Below are positions 1 through 9,145 of a stretch of DNA of 64,000 nucleotides, in pieces (positions within the stretch are counted from its first letter, which is position 1; each line of letters opens with the position of its first letter). Source of the DNA: Pseudomonadota bacterium (lineage in GTDB: Bacteria; Desulfobacterota; Desulfobulbia; Desulfobulbales; Desulfocapsaceae); NCBI GenBank assembly GCA_018817385.1, contig JAHIUA010000043.1, positions 1 to 64,000 of the forward strand, read 5' to 3'. The position numbers and the translations under genes are program-made. The notes below the pieces were generated by a model, which searched no databases, had not been told where the DNA came from, and was given only the letters and a program-made list of their open reading frames with translations.

Positions 1-120
1 AAAGCGCTTTATCGGTCATTCCATAAGCATTCCAGGCTCTTGAGAAAATATCAGTCAAAATCCTGTCAAGCTTTTTTTGCAATCCCCTCACTTTTTTTTG
101 TGGGGGGGGTGAGTAGTTAC
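1..120 (-). mobile_element. End of an insertion sequence interrupting napA (partial)
   Basis: Read on the minus strand from position 120, the sequence starts GTAACTACTCACC, followed by a run of eight C and a run of eight A, and it bears no relation to the NapA sequence that should continue here. The first bases resemble the termini (GTAACTATTCAG) of the 152-bp repeats found at three other places in this window. A possible short start, ATG at 19 reading MTDKAL, would point out of the window and could be the transposase start. The element's other end and any target duplication lie outside the window. The family is not determined; an IS66-like element is only a guess. Confidence 0.5.
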
Positions 121-2098
121 GCCAGAAGTTGTATTCACTGTCAGGCGATTCGGCCGCCGGTTCGTAGGGGCGCGCCCAGATCCAGGCCTTGCCGTCTTTC
201 TTGCCGTAGAAGTCAAAGTCGGTTCCTGGCTTACAGGCGGGGTCATGCTTGGTATTGAAACGCCAGCGGGTCTCTTTGCCATTAACAAAAGGCCATTGCA
301 CTCCGGACCGTTCTTTGAGCACCGTGTAGGGCGCCATATTGTGTTTGGGGCCATCGTGGAAGCGTCTGTATTCTTCCCAGATTTTACCAATATACTCATC
401 TTCTCCCCAGGGAAATTGCTTTTCGAAACCGAGCCTCCTGGCAACCTCGATGATCTGCCAGGTGTCCGACATGGTGTCACCGGGGCCTGGAACAATGCGC
501 TCAAAGTGCTGGGTGCGGCGTTCGGAGTTACCGAACATTCCTTCCTGCTCAACCCACATCGTTGACGGCAGTATAACATCGGCAACGTCAGTGGTCGGGG
601 TGGGATAGACGTCGGAAACGACGATAAAACGGTCATCTTTTAAGGCCCCGTTGCGGTAGCGGTTCAGGTTTGGCATGGTGATCATCGGGTTGGTCACCTG
701 GATCCACATGAACCTGATATCCCCACGATCCAGGGCCCGAAACATCTCCACGGTATGATAGGTGGGCTTCGGGTCGATATTCGTGACCGGCACATCCCAT
801 ATCTTGGCAGCCATTTGCCGATCATGCTCGTTCATGACCACCCCATGCGGCAGGGCGTGGGTTAATGTTCCGACCTCACGGACAGTACCGCAGGCACTTG
901 GCTGGCCAGTGAGAGAGAAGGGACTGTTGCCGGGGGTGGATATCTTACCGGTAAGGAGGTGGATGTTGTAGACAAGGTTCTGAATCCAGGTCCCCCTTAC
1001 GTGCTGGTTCATCCCCATGCACCAGAAGGAGGTGACTTTCTTGGTCGGATCGCCATACAGAGATGCCATGTATTTAATATCCTTTGCAGAGACCCCGGAG
1101 ATCCTTTCCACCTTTTCGGGGGTGTAGTCTGCCAGGAAGGCTTTGTATTCTGCAAAGGTAATATCTTCGGGCGTATCGGTGAAAGTGAAATGATCTTCGG
1201 TGCCATAGCCGATATTGGTTTTTCCCTTATGAAAGGTGGTATGTCTGTTGACAAAGTCCCAGTTGACCCAGTCGTTGCGGATGATTTCGTAACAGATCGC
1301 ATTGGCTACGGCGAGATCGGTATTGGGTTTGAAGAGGATGGATTTATCGGATGCCTGGCTGGACCGGGTGCTGCGGGTGGCAAAGTCGATAATGGTCACA
1401 TTTCTTTTGCGTTTGCGACTGGCCAGCATCCGGGAAAATAGAATAGGATGCATTTCCGCCATATTATTGCCCCAGGTTACAAAGACATCAGCATGCTCGA
1501 TATCTTCATAGCAGCCCATGGGTTCGTCTATGCCAAAGCTGGTCATAAAACCGGTGACCGCGCTTGACATACAGAGCCGGGCGTTGGCCTCGACATTGTT
1601 GGTGCCGAGGCATCCTTTGAAGAGTTTGGAGGCCACGTACCCATCCGGTATGGTCCACTGGCCGGAACCGTAGATGGCGACAGAATCTTTTCCGTGTTTG
1701 GCGATGGTTTCTTTGATCTTGGCGGCAATGACATCCAAGGCTTCACTTATGGGCACTGCAACCATTTCACCATTCCTGCGAATTTGGGCCTTCTGGATAC
1801 GATCCTTGCCATACAGGGCCTGAACAGAATGGAAGCCTTTGACACAGCATAATCCTTTGTTGACACTGCAGTTAGGATCACCTTTGACGGCAACGGCGCG
1901 GTCTCCGGACATACCGACCAATACGCCGCAACCTGTGCCGCAGAAACGGCAGGGAGCTTTTTTCCAGGTTATTCTTCCGGATGCGTCTTCCTGTTTCTGC
2001 CAACCGGCAAAGCTGATACCAGGGAAGATTGAACCAGCGGCAGCAATGGCACTGCCTGCAGCAGCGGACTTGATGAATGATCTTCTGTTTAGCTTCAT
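121..2098 (-). pseudogene. napA: Periplasmic nitrate reductase catalytic subunit NapA, C-terminus lost to an insertion
   Basis: NapA reduces nitrate to nitrite in the periplasm with a molybdopterin-guanine-dinucleotide cofactor and a 4Fe-4S cluster. The start at 2098 has an AAGGA ribosome site and encodes a twin-arginine signal (LNRRSFIK) and the cluster motif CRFCGTGCG. The cysteine expected to bind molybdenum is in NARLCMSSAV, followed by GIDEPMGCYEDIEHAD and TGQPSACGTVREVG, all close to E. coli NapA. The match runs to EYNFW at 124. The next expected block, STGRVLEHWHTGSMT in relatives, is absent and insertion-sequence DNA follows, so roughly the last 100-130 residues are missing. The frame stays open through the insertion to the window edge, so a fused product is possible. 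It lies downstream of napD. An active enzyme is unlikely unless the terminal part is dispensable. Confidence 0.75.
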
Positions 2099-2277
2099 GA
2101 TATCCTTTTCCTCTCCCTATTTATTGTTCGTAAAAGTTCACCAGCACCTCATTTTCATTCATTTTCCTCTTGCCACAGAGAGGGGCCATGGCCTCAAGGA
2201 TAAAATGAGTAAATCTGAAGTGCTGGCAACCTCTTACAATCCGAGTTCTGCCTGGTTTTAGAGGCCATGGTGAACGG

Positions 2278-2514
2278 TTACTCTTCTTCAGCATTATGGG
2301 CAAAGGTCATACTTATTGATTGTAAGGACGGTAGATTTTTAAGCATTTTCTGCAGATTCTTTTCTGCTTCTTCATCAGGAGTATCTGTCACCAGTACCAC
2401 TGCTTCATGATTATCGGCTGGAATGACTTCGCAGTATTCCATGGCTGAGAGGTCGGCACATAATTGCTCCTTTACTCCTCTCCGGGGCAGAACCAGATAA
2501 CTTAAGATCGGCAT
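2278..2514 (-). CDS. napD: NapD, chaperone for the NapA twin-arginine signal
   Basis: A small cytoplasmic protein of 78 residues, the usual NapD size. It starts MPILSYLVLPRRG, with the family's early beta-strand, and contains the middle block VIPADNHEAVVLVTDT and an acidic C-terminus. NapD proteins bind the twin-arginine signal peptide of NapA and hold back export until the cofactor is loaded. The start at 2514 is preferred over an upstream one because GGAGA lies five bases before this ATG. It is upstream of napA with about 180 bases between them. No napB, napC or napF is seen in the window. With napA broken, this gene may have no client. Confidence 0.75.
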   Translation of the reverse strand: MPILSYLVLPRRGVKEQLCADLSAMEYCEVIPADNHEAVVLVTDTPDEEAEKNLQKMLKNLPSLQSISMTFAHNAEEE

Positions 2515-3134
2515 AGGGTCTCCATGAACGCTGTGGTTATTTTTCTGCAAGCAATTAATAAATGGCTAGGTTTGTCAGCGTCGTATTGCCCTGGCGGACT
2601 CGTGAGTAGATTTTTGTACGCCACCACGATGTTCAGGGTAAGGACATCTGGGCCAACCTGGAACGAAAAATATACTCCATGGGGCTGAAAGGATTATATC
2701 ATACGGAAACAGGGAAAGTAAAATATCTCATGACTCTTTTTTTATTTTTTTTTAAGTGGATAGGTCGGTTCTGGCAATGCAATGGCCCTCGCTGTCAGGT
2801 GAGGCAAAAAAGGGTGGGGAGGGTCGCCATGGGAACCTTTGGGACCGTAGCTGATGGTGTCGCTGTTCCCTGTCCGTCGTCTTCCCGGTCGAGAGGTTGA
2901 AACCCCTGGAGGGGTTGCAGGAGGAAACGCAGGGGGATGTCAGGTATTGGCAGATAGGTCGGTAAAAGGATCCTGTTCCCTCCCTGCCAGATCTTGCTGT
3001 ATGCAGTTCGTAACATATCGAATTTAAATGTCAATTAGCTCAATGGAAGGGACCGACTGCTGCAAAGAGCAGTTTTCTGCCGCGGTCTCTTTCCAGGGGA
3101 ATTCATTTTTTTTCGGAATCTCAATACTTCTCTC
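2515..3134. other. Intergenic region with no recognised gene
   Basis: About 620 bases between napD (minus) and the tetR-type gene (plus). Short open frames exist on both strands but lack ribosome sites and recognisable domains. There are long T tracts around 2738-2755. No transfer RNA, repeat copy or clear terminator was seen. Confidence 0.5.
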
Positions 3135-3163
3135 TTGACAATGGGGGACATACTGACAATATT
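3135..3163 (+). promoter_or_regulatory. Sigma-70-type promoter of the exporter operon
   Basis: TTGACA at 3135-3140 and AATATT at 3158-3163 are separated by 17 bases, about 40 bases before the regulator's start codon. The -35 box is a perfect match and the -10 box is partial. Confidence 0.55.
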
Positions 3164-3170
3164 TAAAGTA

Positions 3171-3184
3171 AGTAATCAATTACT
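3171..3184. promoter_or_regulatory. Candidate TetR-family operator
   Basis: A perfect palindrome, AGTAAT then two bases CA then ATTACT, lies just after the -10 box and before the ribosome site AGGAGG. This position fits autorepression by the TetR-family regulator encoded next to it. Confidence 0.5.
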
Positions 3185-3202
3185 AACATTTCAGGAGGCA
3201 CT

Positions 3203-3811
3203 ATGGGAACGCATGCCAAGCATCTTCCGGCAGAGGAGCGCCGTACAGTAACTGTCGAGGCCGTGGTCGAGTTGGCTGGAGAGCAGAATCCAAATGATAT
3301 CACCACCTCTGCCATTGCTGGACGCATGGGGTTGACCCAGGGCGCTCTGTTTCGACACTTCCCCAATAAGGCTGCCATCCAGGAAGCCGTGATGGAGTGG
3401 GTGGCTGAGCAGTTGCTGGCCAGGTTGGATAAGGCTATACAGGGAGCACCCTCTCCGCTCGCTGCCCTCGAAGCCATGTTCATGGCCCATGTAGTGTTTG
3501 TGGCCGAGCATCCTGGTGTTCCCCGTATTCTCTTTGGCGAGTTGCAACATTCTGAAAGAACGGCCTCTAAGGCGAAGGTACAAACACTTATCCGGCGCTA
3601 TGGCGAACGTCTGCACCGGCTGTTGGAAGAAGGAAAAATGGATACAGAACTGGACGCAAATCTTGATATAGAGGCGGCTGCTATTCTCTTTATCGGAACT
3701 ATCCAGGGGCTTATTATGCAATCACTCTTGGCCGGCGATGTGGATCACATTCGGCATGATGCCCCGAGGGTCTTTGCCATCTATCGTCGTGGCATCAGGA
3801 GCGCGCAATGA
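3203..3811 (+). CDS. TetR/AcrR-family transcriptional regulator of the exporter
   Basis: A 202-residue protein with the N-terminal helix-turn-helix of the TetR family, around ITTSAIAGRMGLTQGALF followed by RHFPNKAAI (residues about 33-59). A variable ligand-binding C-terminal region follows. The start has a strong AGGAGG site. The stop codon overlaps the start of the adaptor gene by four bases (ATGA), so regulator and exporter are translationally linked. It most likely represses the operon through the palindrome at 3171-3184 until a toxic ligand binds; the ligand cannot be told from sequence. Confidence 0.85.
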   Translation: MGTHAKHLPAEERRTVTVEAVVELAGEQNPNDITTSAIAGRMGLTQGALFRHFPNKAAIQEAVMEWVAEQLLARLDKAIQGAPSPLAALEAMFMAHVVFVAEHPGVPRILFGELQHSERTASKAKVQTLIRRYGERLHRLLEEGKMDTELDANLDIEAAAILFIGTIQGLIMQSLLAGDVDHIRHDAPRVFAIYRRGIRSAQ

Positions 3812-4959
3812 AAAGTCTACCGATACAAGGACGTACTCTGGCACTGGTGGTGGTGCTTTTCCCCCTTTTGGCCCTCTTTATCTATGTCGCCCTGCGTTCA
3901 GGGCCGCTTGCTCCGGTACCGGTGACCGTGGCTAGGGTGAAAACCGAGGCCATCACACCTGCCCTCTTTGGCATCGGTACCGTCGAGGCACAATATACCT
4001 ACAAGATTGGCCCTACCAGTGCTGGGCGGCTTAAGCGCCTGGATGTTGAGGTGGGAGATCTGGTCAGGGCTGGCCAGGTGCTTGGCGAAATGGATCCGAT
4101 TGACCTTGACGATCGAATCCGGGCCCAGGATGCCGCAGGCAAGCGCGCTGAAGCGCAGCTGAGTGAAGCCAAGGCCAGGCAGGCCTATGCGCAAATCCAG
4201 GCCCGGCGCTATGAGCAATTACTGACCGCGCGCTCAACCAGTGAGGAAATCGTTGCTACGAAAAAACATGAGCTGGAGGTGGCCGTGGCAGGTTTGCAGG
4301 CAGCGGCTGAGGAACTTGTCCGTGTCCATTCTGAAGGTAAGGCCCTGCTCGCTCAGCGCAGCAATCTGAAGATTGTAGCCCCGAGTGATGGTCTGGTGAC
4401 CCTGCGCCATGTAGATCCCGGCACCACAGTGGTGGCTGGCCAGGCAGTGGTGGAGCTGGTTGATCCCGCGAATTTGTGGATTAATGTTCGTTTTGACCAG
4501 ATTCACGCCGGTGGTCTAACTGTCAATCTGCCGGCCCAGATCGTCCTCCGTTCACAGGCGGGCGAGGTGCGTGGAGGTCGAGTCCTGCGGGTGGAACCAT
4601 ATGCTGACGCAGTAACTGAGGAAACCCTGGCCAAGGTGGAGTTCAATCAACTTCCCGAACCCCTGCCGCCAGTGGGTGAACTGGCTGAAATCACTGTCGC
4701 CTTGCCACCGCTTCCGCCAGCACCGGTCATTGCCAATGCCGCCATTCGCCGTGTCGATGGCAAATTAGGGGTGTGGCATGTCATGAATGGTGATCTGCGT
4801 TTTACCCCGGTCGCATTGGGTCTTGCCGATCTGGACGGGTCTGTGCAGGTTCGAGAGGGGCTCAAGGTCGGTGACCAGTATGTGGTCTATAGTGCAAAGG
4901 CTTTGACTGCAGACATCCGCATCGATGTTGTCGATCGCATTCCAGGGGTGACGCCATGA
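3808..4959 (+). CDS. HlyD/DevB-type membrane fusion protein
   Basis: A 383-residue periplasmic adaptor anchored by one membrane segment near residues 10-28. A biotinyl-lipoyl half-motif follows (RLDVEVGDLVRAGQVLGEMD). Next are an alanine- and glutamine-rich coiled-coil hairpin at about 105-190, the second lipoyl half (IVAPSDGLVTLRHVDPGTTV) and a beta-barrel region. Such adaptors bridge an inner-membrane ABC transporter to an outer-membrane channel. The start overlaps the regulator gene, and its stop overlaps the permease start. The gene order adaptor-permease-ATPase matches cyanobacterial DevBCA-type exporters, but the substrate is unknown. Confidence 0.85.
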   Translation: MKSLPIQGRTLALVVVLFPLLALFIYVALRSGPLAPVPVTVARVKTEAITPALFGIGTVEAQYTYKIGPTSAGRLKRLDVEVGDLVRAGQVLGEMDPIDLDDRIRAQDAAGKRAEAQLSEAKARQAYAQIQARRYEQLLTARSTSEEIVATKKHELEVAVAGLQAAAEELVRVHSEGKALLAQRSNLKIVAPSDGLVTLRHVDPGTTVVAGQAVVELVDPANLWINVRFDQIHAGGLTVNLPAQIVLRSQAGEVRGGRVLRVEPYADAVTEETLAKVEFNQLPEPLPPVGELAEITVALPPLPPAPVIANAAIRRVDGKLGVWHVMNGDLRFTPVALGLADLDGSVQVREGLKVGDQYVVYSAKALTADIRIDVVDRIPGVTP

Positions 4960-6161
4960 TCAGTCTTGCAGGACGCGACATCATGCACGCCTGGGGAAAA
5001 TTTGTCTTTACCGGCGTGGGCCTTGGCCTGCTGATCGGCGTGACACTGTCCATGGCTGGCATCTACCGCGGCATGGTAGATGATGCCAAGGCGTTACTCG
5101 ATAACAGTGGCGCTGATCTCTGGGTGGTGCAACAAGATACCCTCGGTCCCTATGCTGAATCGTCGAGCATTTATGACGACACCTGGCGTTCCCTCCGCGG
5201 CATGCCGGGGGTCGCCAGCGCAGCCAACGTTACCTATCTTACAATGCAGGTACGCCAGGGCGAGCGCGACGTGCGGACCATGGTTACCGGCGTTACGCCG
5301 GGAGCTGCCGGCACCAGCGGCTGGCCCCCCTATCTTGTCGCTGGCCGCCAGATCACCCGTGGCCATTATGAGGCTGTGGCTGATATCGCCTCCGGCTTCA
5401 AACTTGGCGATACGCTCCAGATCCGTCGCAACTACTATACCGTGGTTGGCTTGACCAGAAGAATGGTCTCTTCCAGTGGCGATCCCATGGTCTTCATCCC
5501 CCTGAAAGATGCCCAGGAGGCCCAATTCCTCAAGGATAATGACGCCATTCACCAGCAGCGGCGCCGCACTGCCGAAAATCCGGCGTTCAATCGTCCGCAA
5601 GTTCCGGGTTTACTTGATGCCGTCATCGCTTCCCAAAGCATCAATCCTTATGTCAATGCGGTGCTGGTGCAGATTGAATCGGGCCATAACTCCGAGGTCG
5701 TGGCAGAGTCGATCCGCCGTTGGAAGCGACTGACCGTCTATACCCGCAATCAGATGGAAGAGATACTCGTTGGCAAGCTGATCGCCACTTCAGCAAGACA
5801 GATTGCCATGTTTCTGGTGATCCTGTCGATTGTCAGCTCCGCCATTGTTGCCTTTATCATCTACACCCTGACCCTGGGCAAGATCCGCGAGATTGCTGTG
5901 CTCAAGTTGATCGGTACCAAAAACCGCACCATTATCGCTTTGATCATGCAACAGTCCGTTGCCCTGGGTTTGATTGGTTTTGTGGTGGGCAAGATCACGG
6001 CCACCCTTCTGATGGCGCCGATCTTTCCTAAATATGTCCTATTGGAGCCTCTCGATTCGGTTATTGGCTTCGGAGCTGTGGTGGTGATCTGTATTCTCTC
6101 GAGCATTATCGCCATTCGTGCTGCCCTAAAAGTCGACCCGGCTGAGGCCATAGGAGGGTAA
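4956..6161 (+). CDS. FtsX/MacB-type ABC transporter permease (DevC-like)
   Basis: A 401-residue inner-membrane protein. The first membrane helix is near residues 12-35. A large periplasmic domain of the MacB core type follows (about 40-260), and three more helices lie towards the end (starting around IAMFLVILSIVSSAIVAF). A conserved FtsX-type cytoplasmic loop KIREIAVLKLIGTK sits between the helices. Proteins of this type transmit force from the ATPase to the periplasmic adaptor rather than forming a classic channel. It overlaps the adaptor gene by four bases and is followed after one base by the ATPase. Confidence 0.85.
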   Translation: MISLAGRDIMHAWGKFVFTGVGLGLLIGVTLSMAGIYRGMVDDAKALLDNSGADLWVVQQDTLGPYAESSSIYDDTWRSLRGMPGVASAANVTYLTMQVRQGERDVRTMVTGVTPGAAGTSGWPPYLVAGRQITRGHYEAVADIASGFKLGDTLQIRRNYYTVVGLTRRMVSSSGDPMVFIPLKDAQEAQFLKDNDAIHQQRRRTAENPAFNRPQVPGLLDAVIASQSINPYVNAVLVQIESGHNSEVVAESIRRWKRLTVYTRNQMEEILVGKLIATSARQIAMFLVILSIVSSAIVAFIIYTLTLGKIREIAVLKLIGTKNRTIIALIMQQSVALGLIGFVVGKITATLLMAPIFPKYVLLEPLDSVIGFGAVVVICILSSIIAIRAALKVDPAEAIGG

Positions 6162-6162
6162 T

Positions 6163-6873
6163 ATGGGCTATAAAGGGATTCATATCGAAAGCTTAAAAAA
6201 ACGCTATGGCAGTGGCGACACCGCTGTAGAGGCCCTGAAGAACGTGGATATGCAGGTGGCTCCGGGTGAGGTGGTCGGTTTGATCGGACCCTCAGGGTCA
6301 GGAAAGAGTACACTCCTGAAATCTCTGGGGGCGGTGATCGAACCCACCGCCGGGCGGATGATCCTGGGTGACGAGGTCATTTATGACGATGGCTGGAAAG
6401 TGAAAGATTTGCGCGCCCTGCGCCGCGATAAAATCGGCTTTGTCTTCCAGGCGCCATATCTTATCCCTTTCCTCGATGTAACCGATAACGTCGCTTTGTT
6501 GCCCATGCTGGCCGGTGTATCAAACAGCGAAGCGCGTAAGCGGGCAGTAAAATTATTGAAAGCCCTCGATGTGGAACATCGTGCCAAGGCCATGCCATCG
6601 CAGCTCTCGGGAGGCGAACAGCAGCGGGTGGCCATTGCCCGGGGCTTGATCAATCGCCCCCCGGTGATTCTTGCCGACGAGCCCACGGCTCCCCTCGACA
6701 GCGAACGGGCTCTGGCGGTGATTCGGATTCTAAACGACATGGCCCGCCAATACGAGACGGCTATCATTATCGTCACCCACGATGAAAAGATTATCCCGAC
6801 CTTCAAGCGCATCTACCATATCCGCGATGGGGTGACCTACGAAGAAGTCGGCGAGGGGCGAAATTTTACCTGA
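6163..6873 (+). CDS. ABC transporter ATPase (DevA/LolD/MacB-like)
   Basis: A 236-residue ATP-binding subunit. Walker A GPSGSGKST lies at residues 42-50, the Q-loop in VFQAPYLIPFL, the signature LSGGEQQRVAIARGL at about 148, Walker B VILADEPTAPLD at about 168, and the switch histidine in IIVTHD. The sequence is complete and of normal length. GGAGGG just before the start, overlapping the end of the permease gene, gives efficient coupling. It powers the exporter formed by the two preceding genes and probably the outer-membrane lipoprotein downstream. Confidence 0.9.
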   Translation: MGYKGIHIESLKKRYGSGDTAVEALKNVDMQVAPGEVVGLIGPSGSGKSTLLKSLGAVIEPTAGRMILGDEVIYDDGWKVKDLRALRRDKIGFVFQAPYLIPFLDVTDNVALLPMLAGVSNSEARKRAVKLLKALDVEHRAKAMPSQLSGGEQQRVAIARGLINRPPVILADEPTAPLDSERALAVIRILNDMARQYETAIIIVTHDEKIIPTFKRIYHIRDGVTYEEVGEGRNFT

Positions 6874-6886
6874 CCCTTATCTGGGG

Positions 6887-7042
6887 GCCTGTCGGACTGA
6901 GATATAATCCTGCCGCAAATTTGCCAAATCGGCCCATATTTTCATGACTTTTCGGTAAACAGTCCTCCTGTTCGCCTCAAATCCATGAGAATCAGGTTTT
7001 GATTTCTCCAGTTTTCGCAATGATTCTCTCAATTCGACAAAC
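6887..7042 (+). repeat. 156-bp dispersed repeat, copy 1
   Basis: This segment aligns over its full 156 bases with 8924-9079, in the same orientation. It begins GCCTGTCGGACTGAG and ends CTCAATTCGACAAAC, which are imperfect inverted repeats of each other (11 of 15 positions). No open frame is present. It sits in the gap between the ATPase and outer-membrane genes. It looks like a small non-autonomous transposable element, but no full-length parent is in the window. Confidence 0.7.
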
Positions 7043-7145
7043 CCTGGAGGTGGCTCAAGACCAGCAATGAGATATACACGAGCTATGCAAAACAGTTTTC
7101 TTGCCTGTCATTGCTCTTTTTGTAATCCGTTTCAGGAGTATTTGT

Positions 7146-8642
7146 ATGAACATCCCTCACTCGATCAGTTATCAGCTCATTATGACCCTTATTCTTTCCA
7201 CTCTCCTGGCTGGCTGCACGGTTGGTCCTGACTTCAAACGGCCGCCACCTCCTGAGGTGGAGACCTATACCTCCACTCCCATAGTGCTTGGAGAATCACA
7301 GCGCTTCAGTGAAAAGGGAGAGGATAATCAGCAATGGTGGCATGAACTCGGTTCGCCAAAGCTGAATGCCCTGATTGATGAAGCCTTGTCTGCCAACCCC
7401 ACACTGGCTGGGGCGCGGGCTACTTTGCGCCAGGCCAATGAACTGTATGTGGCCCAGGCCGGCTCGAGCCTCTATCCACAGGTTGGGGCCAATGTCGGTG
7501 GCCAGCGTCAGCGCTCCAATCCCAGCGTGTCAGGCCAGAGTGGTGATGGCCAGGAATTCAGCCTTTACAGCACCAGCGTCTCTGTCCACTACACCTTCGA
7601 TCTGGTCGGAGGCAGTCGACGTGCTCTGGAGTCTTTGGCCGCCCAGGTCGATTATCAGGGCTTTCAACTTGAAGGAGCCCGGTTGACCTTACTAGCAGAT
7701 ATCGTTACCGGCGCCGTCACCCTGGCCAGGCTGGCTGACCAAATCCAGGCCACAGAGGCCATCCTCCGCTCCCAGGAAGAACAACTGGCAATGACCCGCG
7801 AAGGTGTGCGCTTGGGCCAGATCGCTCCGGATGCTGTTCTGGCCATCCAGACCCAGGTGGAACAGACGCGGGCCAGTATCCCCTCCCTGCGTAATCAGCT
7901 GCAGCAAAATGAACACCTGCTGGCCGTACTCGTTGGTCGAGCACCAGGGACCGGAGGCTTGCCGTTCTTCTCCCTCCGCGAGTTCACTTTGCCAGTTGAT
8001 CTGCCGCTTACCGTACCCTCGGTGCTAGTCCGCAGTCGTCCAGACATCCAGGCAGCCGAGGCCCTGTTACATGCGGCTAATGCGGAATATGGGGTGGCAA
8101 TCGCTCAGCTCTACCCGCAACTCACCCTCAGCGCCAATCTCGGCTCCCAGGCCTTGACGACCGGCGCCCTGTTTGGCAGCGATTCGGCCATCTGGAGCCT
8201 GGTTGGACAACTGACGCAACCCCTCTTCTCCCCAGGATTACCGGCACAAAAACGTGCGGCCCTGGCGGCATTCGATGCGGCGGCTGCGAATTACCGTATG
8301 GTCGTACTCGAATCTCTGCGCAGTGTGGCTGATGTGCTGCGTGCCCTGGAGAACGATGCCCAGAGATTGACAGCCCTTTCTGCCGCTCATGCGGCAGCGC
8401 AAGGTGCTCTGGAATCTATCCAGCGCCAATATGGGCTTGGATCTGTCAGCTATGTCAATCTTCTCATCGCCCAAGAGCAGGTACAGCAGGTACGAATAGC
8501 CCTGATCGAAGCTCAGGCCCACCACCTTATTGAGAGCAGCGCTGCATTTTATCAGGCCATGGGCGGTGGAAAATCAACAGCCGGTACGACGCTGGTAAAA
8601 GTGGAGCCGACTAATGTTCCCAGGGAACGTTTGATACGGTAA
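7146..8642 (+). CDS. Outer-membrane efflux lipoprotein, NodT/TolC family
   Basis: A 498-residue protein with a lipoprotein signal ending at the lipobox LLAGC. The family start TVGPDFKRPPPPEVE follows, then two repeats of the outer-membrane efflux domain, including VRSRPDIQAAEALLHAANAE and YPQLTLSANLG. Trimers of such proteins form the outer-membrane duct of tripartite exporters. The start at 7146 is chosen because CAGGAG precedes it and it directly gives the signal peptide; an upstream in-frame start at 7101 adds residues of no use. The gap before it holds a repeat, so it may have its own promoter. It probably works with the exporter genes upstream. Confidence 0.85.
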   Translation: MNIPHSISYQLIMTLILSTLLAGCTVGPDFKRPPPPEVETYTSTPIVLGESQRFSEKGEDNQQWWHELGSPKLNALIDEALSANPTLAGARATLRQANELYVAQAGSSLYPQVGANVGGQRQRSNPSVSGQSGDGQEFSLYSTSVSVHYTFDLVGGSRRALESLAAQVDYQGFQLEGARLTLLADIVTGAVTLARLADQIQATEAILRSQEEQLAMTREGVRLGQIAPDAVLAIQTQVEQTRASIPSLRNQLQQNEHLLAVLVGRAPGTGGLPFFSLREFTLPVDLPLTVPSVLVRSRPDIQAAEALLHAANAEYGVAIAQLYPQLTLSANLGSQALTTGALFGSDSAIWSLVGQLTQPLFSPGLPAQKRAALAAFDAAAANYRMVVLESLRSVADVLRALENDAQRLTALSAAHAAAQGALESIQRQYGLGSVSYVNLLIAQEQVQQVRIALIEAQAHHLIESSAAFYQAMGGGKSTAGTTLVKVEPTNVPRERLIR

Positions 8643-8923
8643 GGTTTGCCACAATCTATCCCTGTTTATTTCGAGTAGTAGAGGATTTCAGTGCTCGTTA
8701 TCCAATCAGAAAGGGTAGGTCAAGGGGGAGGAGTGAAGAAGAAACGTTGCTCTGCTGCCCCCTGGATCAGGTGCGGGGCGTGGCCACGGGAAAAAATGAA
8801 GGACTGCTGAGGTGCGGAAAGATTCTGCTGTTGGCAAGCTGAAAATTGTTTGTGTGGTTGGATAGTTATCTGAGAATCTGAGGGGAGATCCCCCAGGGGA
8901 CGCTCTGGCCGTTGCTCCTGAGA

Positions 8924-9079
8924 GCCTGTCGGACTGAGACATAATTCTGCTGCAAAGTTGACACGTCGGCCCCTATTTCCCAGGCTTTTCGTTAAATAGT
9001 TCTGCTGCTTACTTCAACGCCATGAAAATCCGGTCTCGATTTCTCGCCTTTTCACTCCGATTCTCTCAATCCGAAAGAC
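8924..9079 (+). repeat. 156-bp dispersed repeat, copy 2
   Basis: Same length and orientation as 6887-7042, with conserved blocks such as GCCTGTCGGACTGAGA at the start and GATTCTCTCAAT near the end. Scattered substitutions show the copies are not recent. Together the two copies bracket the efflux lipoprotein gene. Confidence 0.7.
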
Positions 9080-9091
9080 TCCTGCAGCAAT

Positions 9092-9118
9092 AAGGAGGGA
9101 AACGACTTCTCCCTCCTT
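9092..9118. terminator. Hairpin between convergent genes
   Basis: AAGGAGGGA at 9092-9100 pairs perfectly with TCCCTCCTT at 9110-9118 around a nine-base loop. It lies just past the stop codon of the chemoreceptor gene. There is no T run, so termination strength is uncertain. Confidence 0.4.
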
Positions 9119-9145
9119 GGCGGGCTTATGGTGGTTGCAGCGGAA

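Larger units (their letters stand above)
8643..9145. other. Intergenic region holding the second 156-bp repeat
   Basis: Convergent gap between the efflux lipoprotein gene and the chemoreceptor gene. It holds the 156-bp repeat at 8924-9079 and a hairpin at 9092-9118. Nothing recognisable was seen between 8643 and 8923. Confidence 0.5.

Noticed and set aside
2121-2303. A 60-residue minus-strand frame between napA and napD
   Set aside because: It overlaps the end of napD, has no ribosome site and shows no domain.
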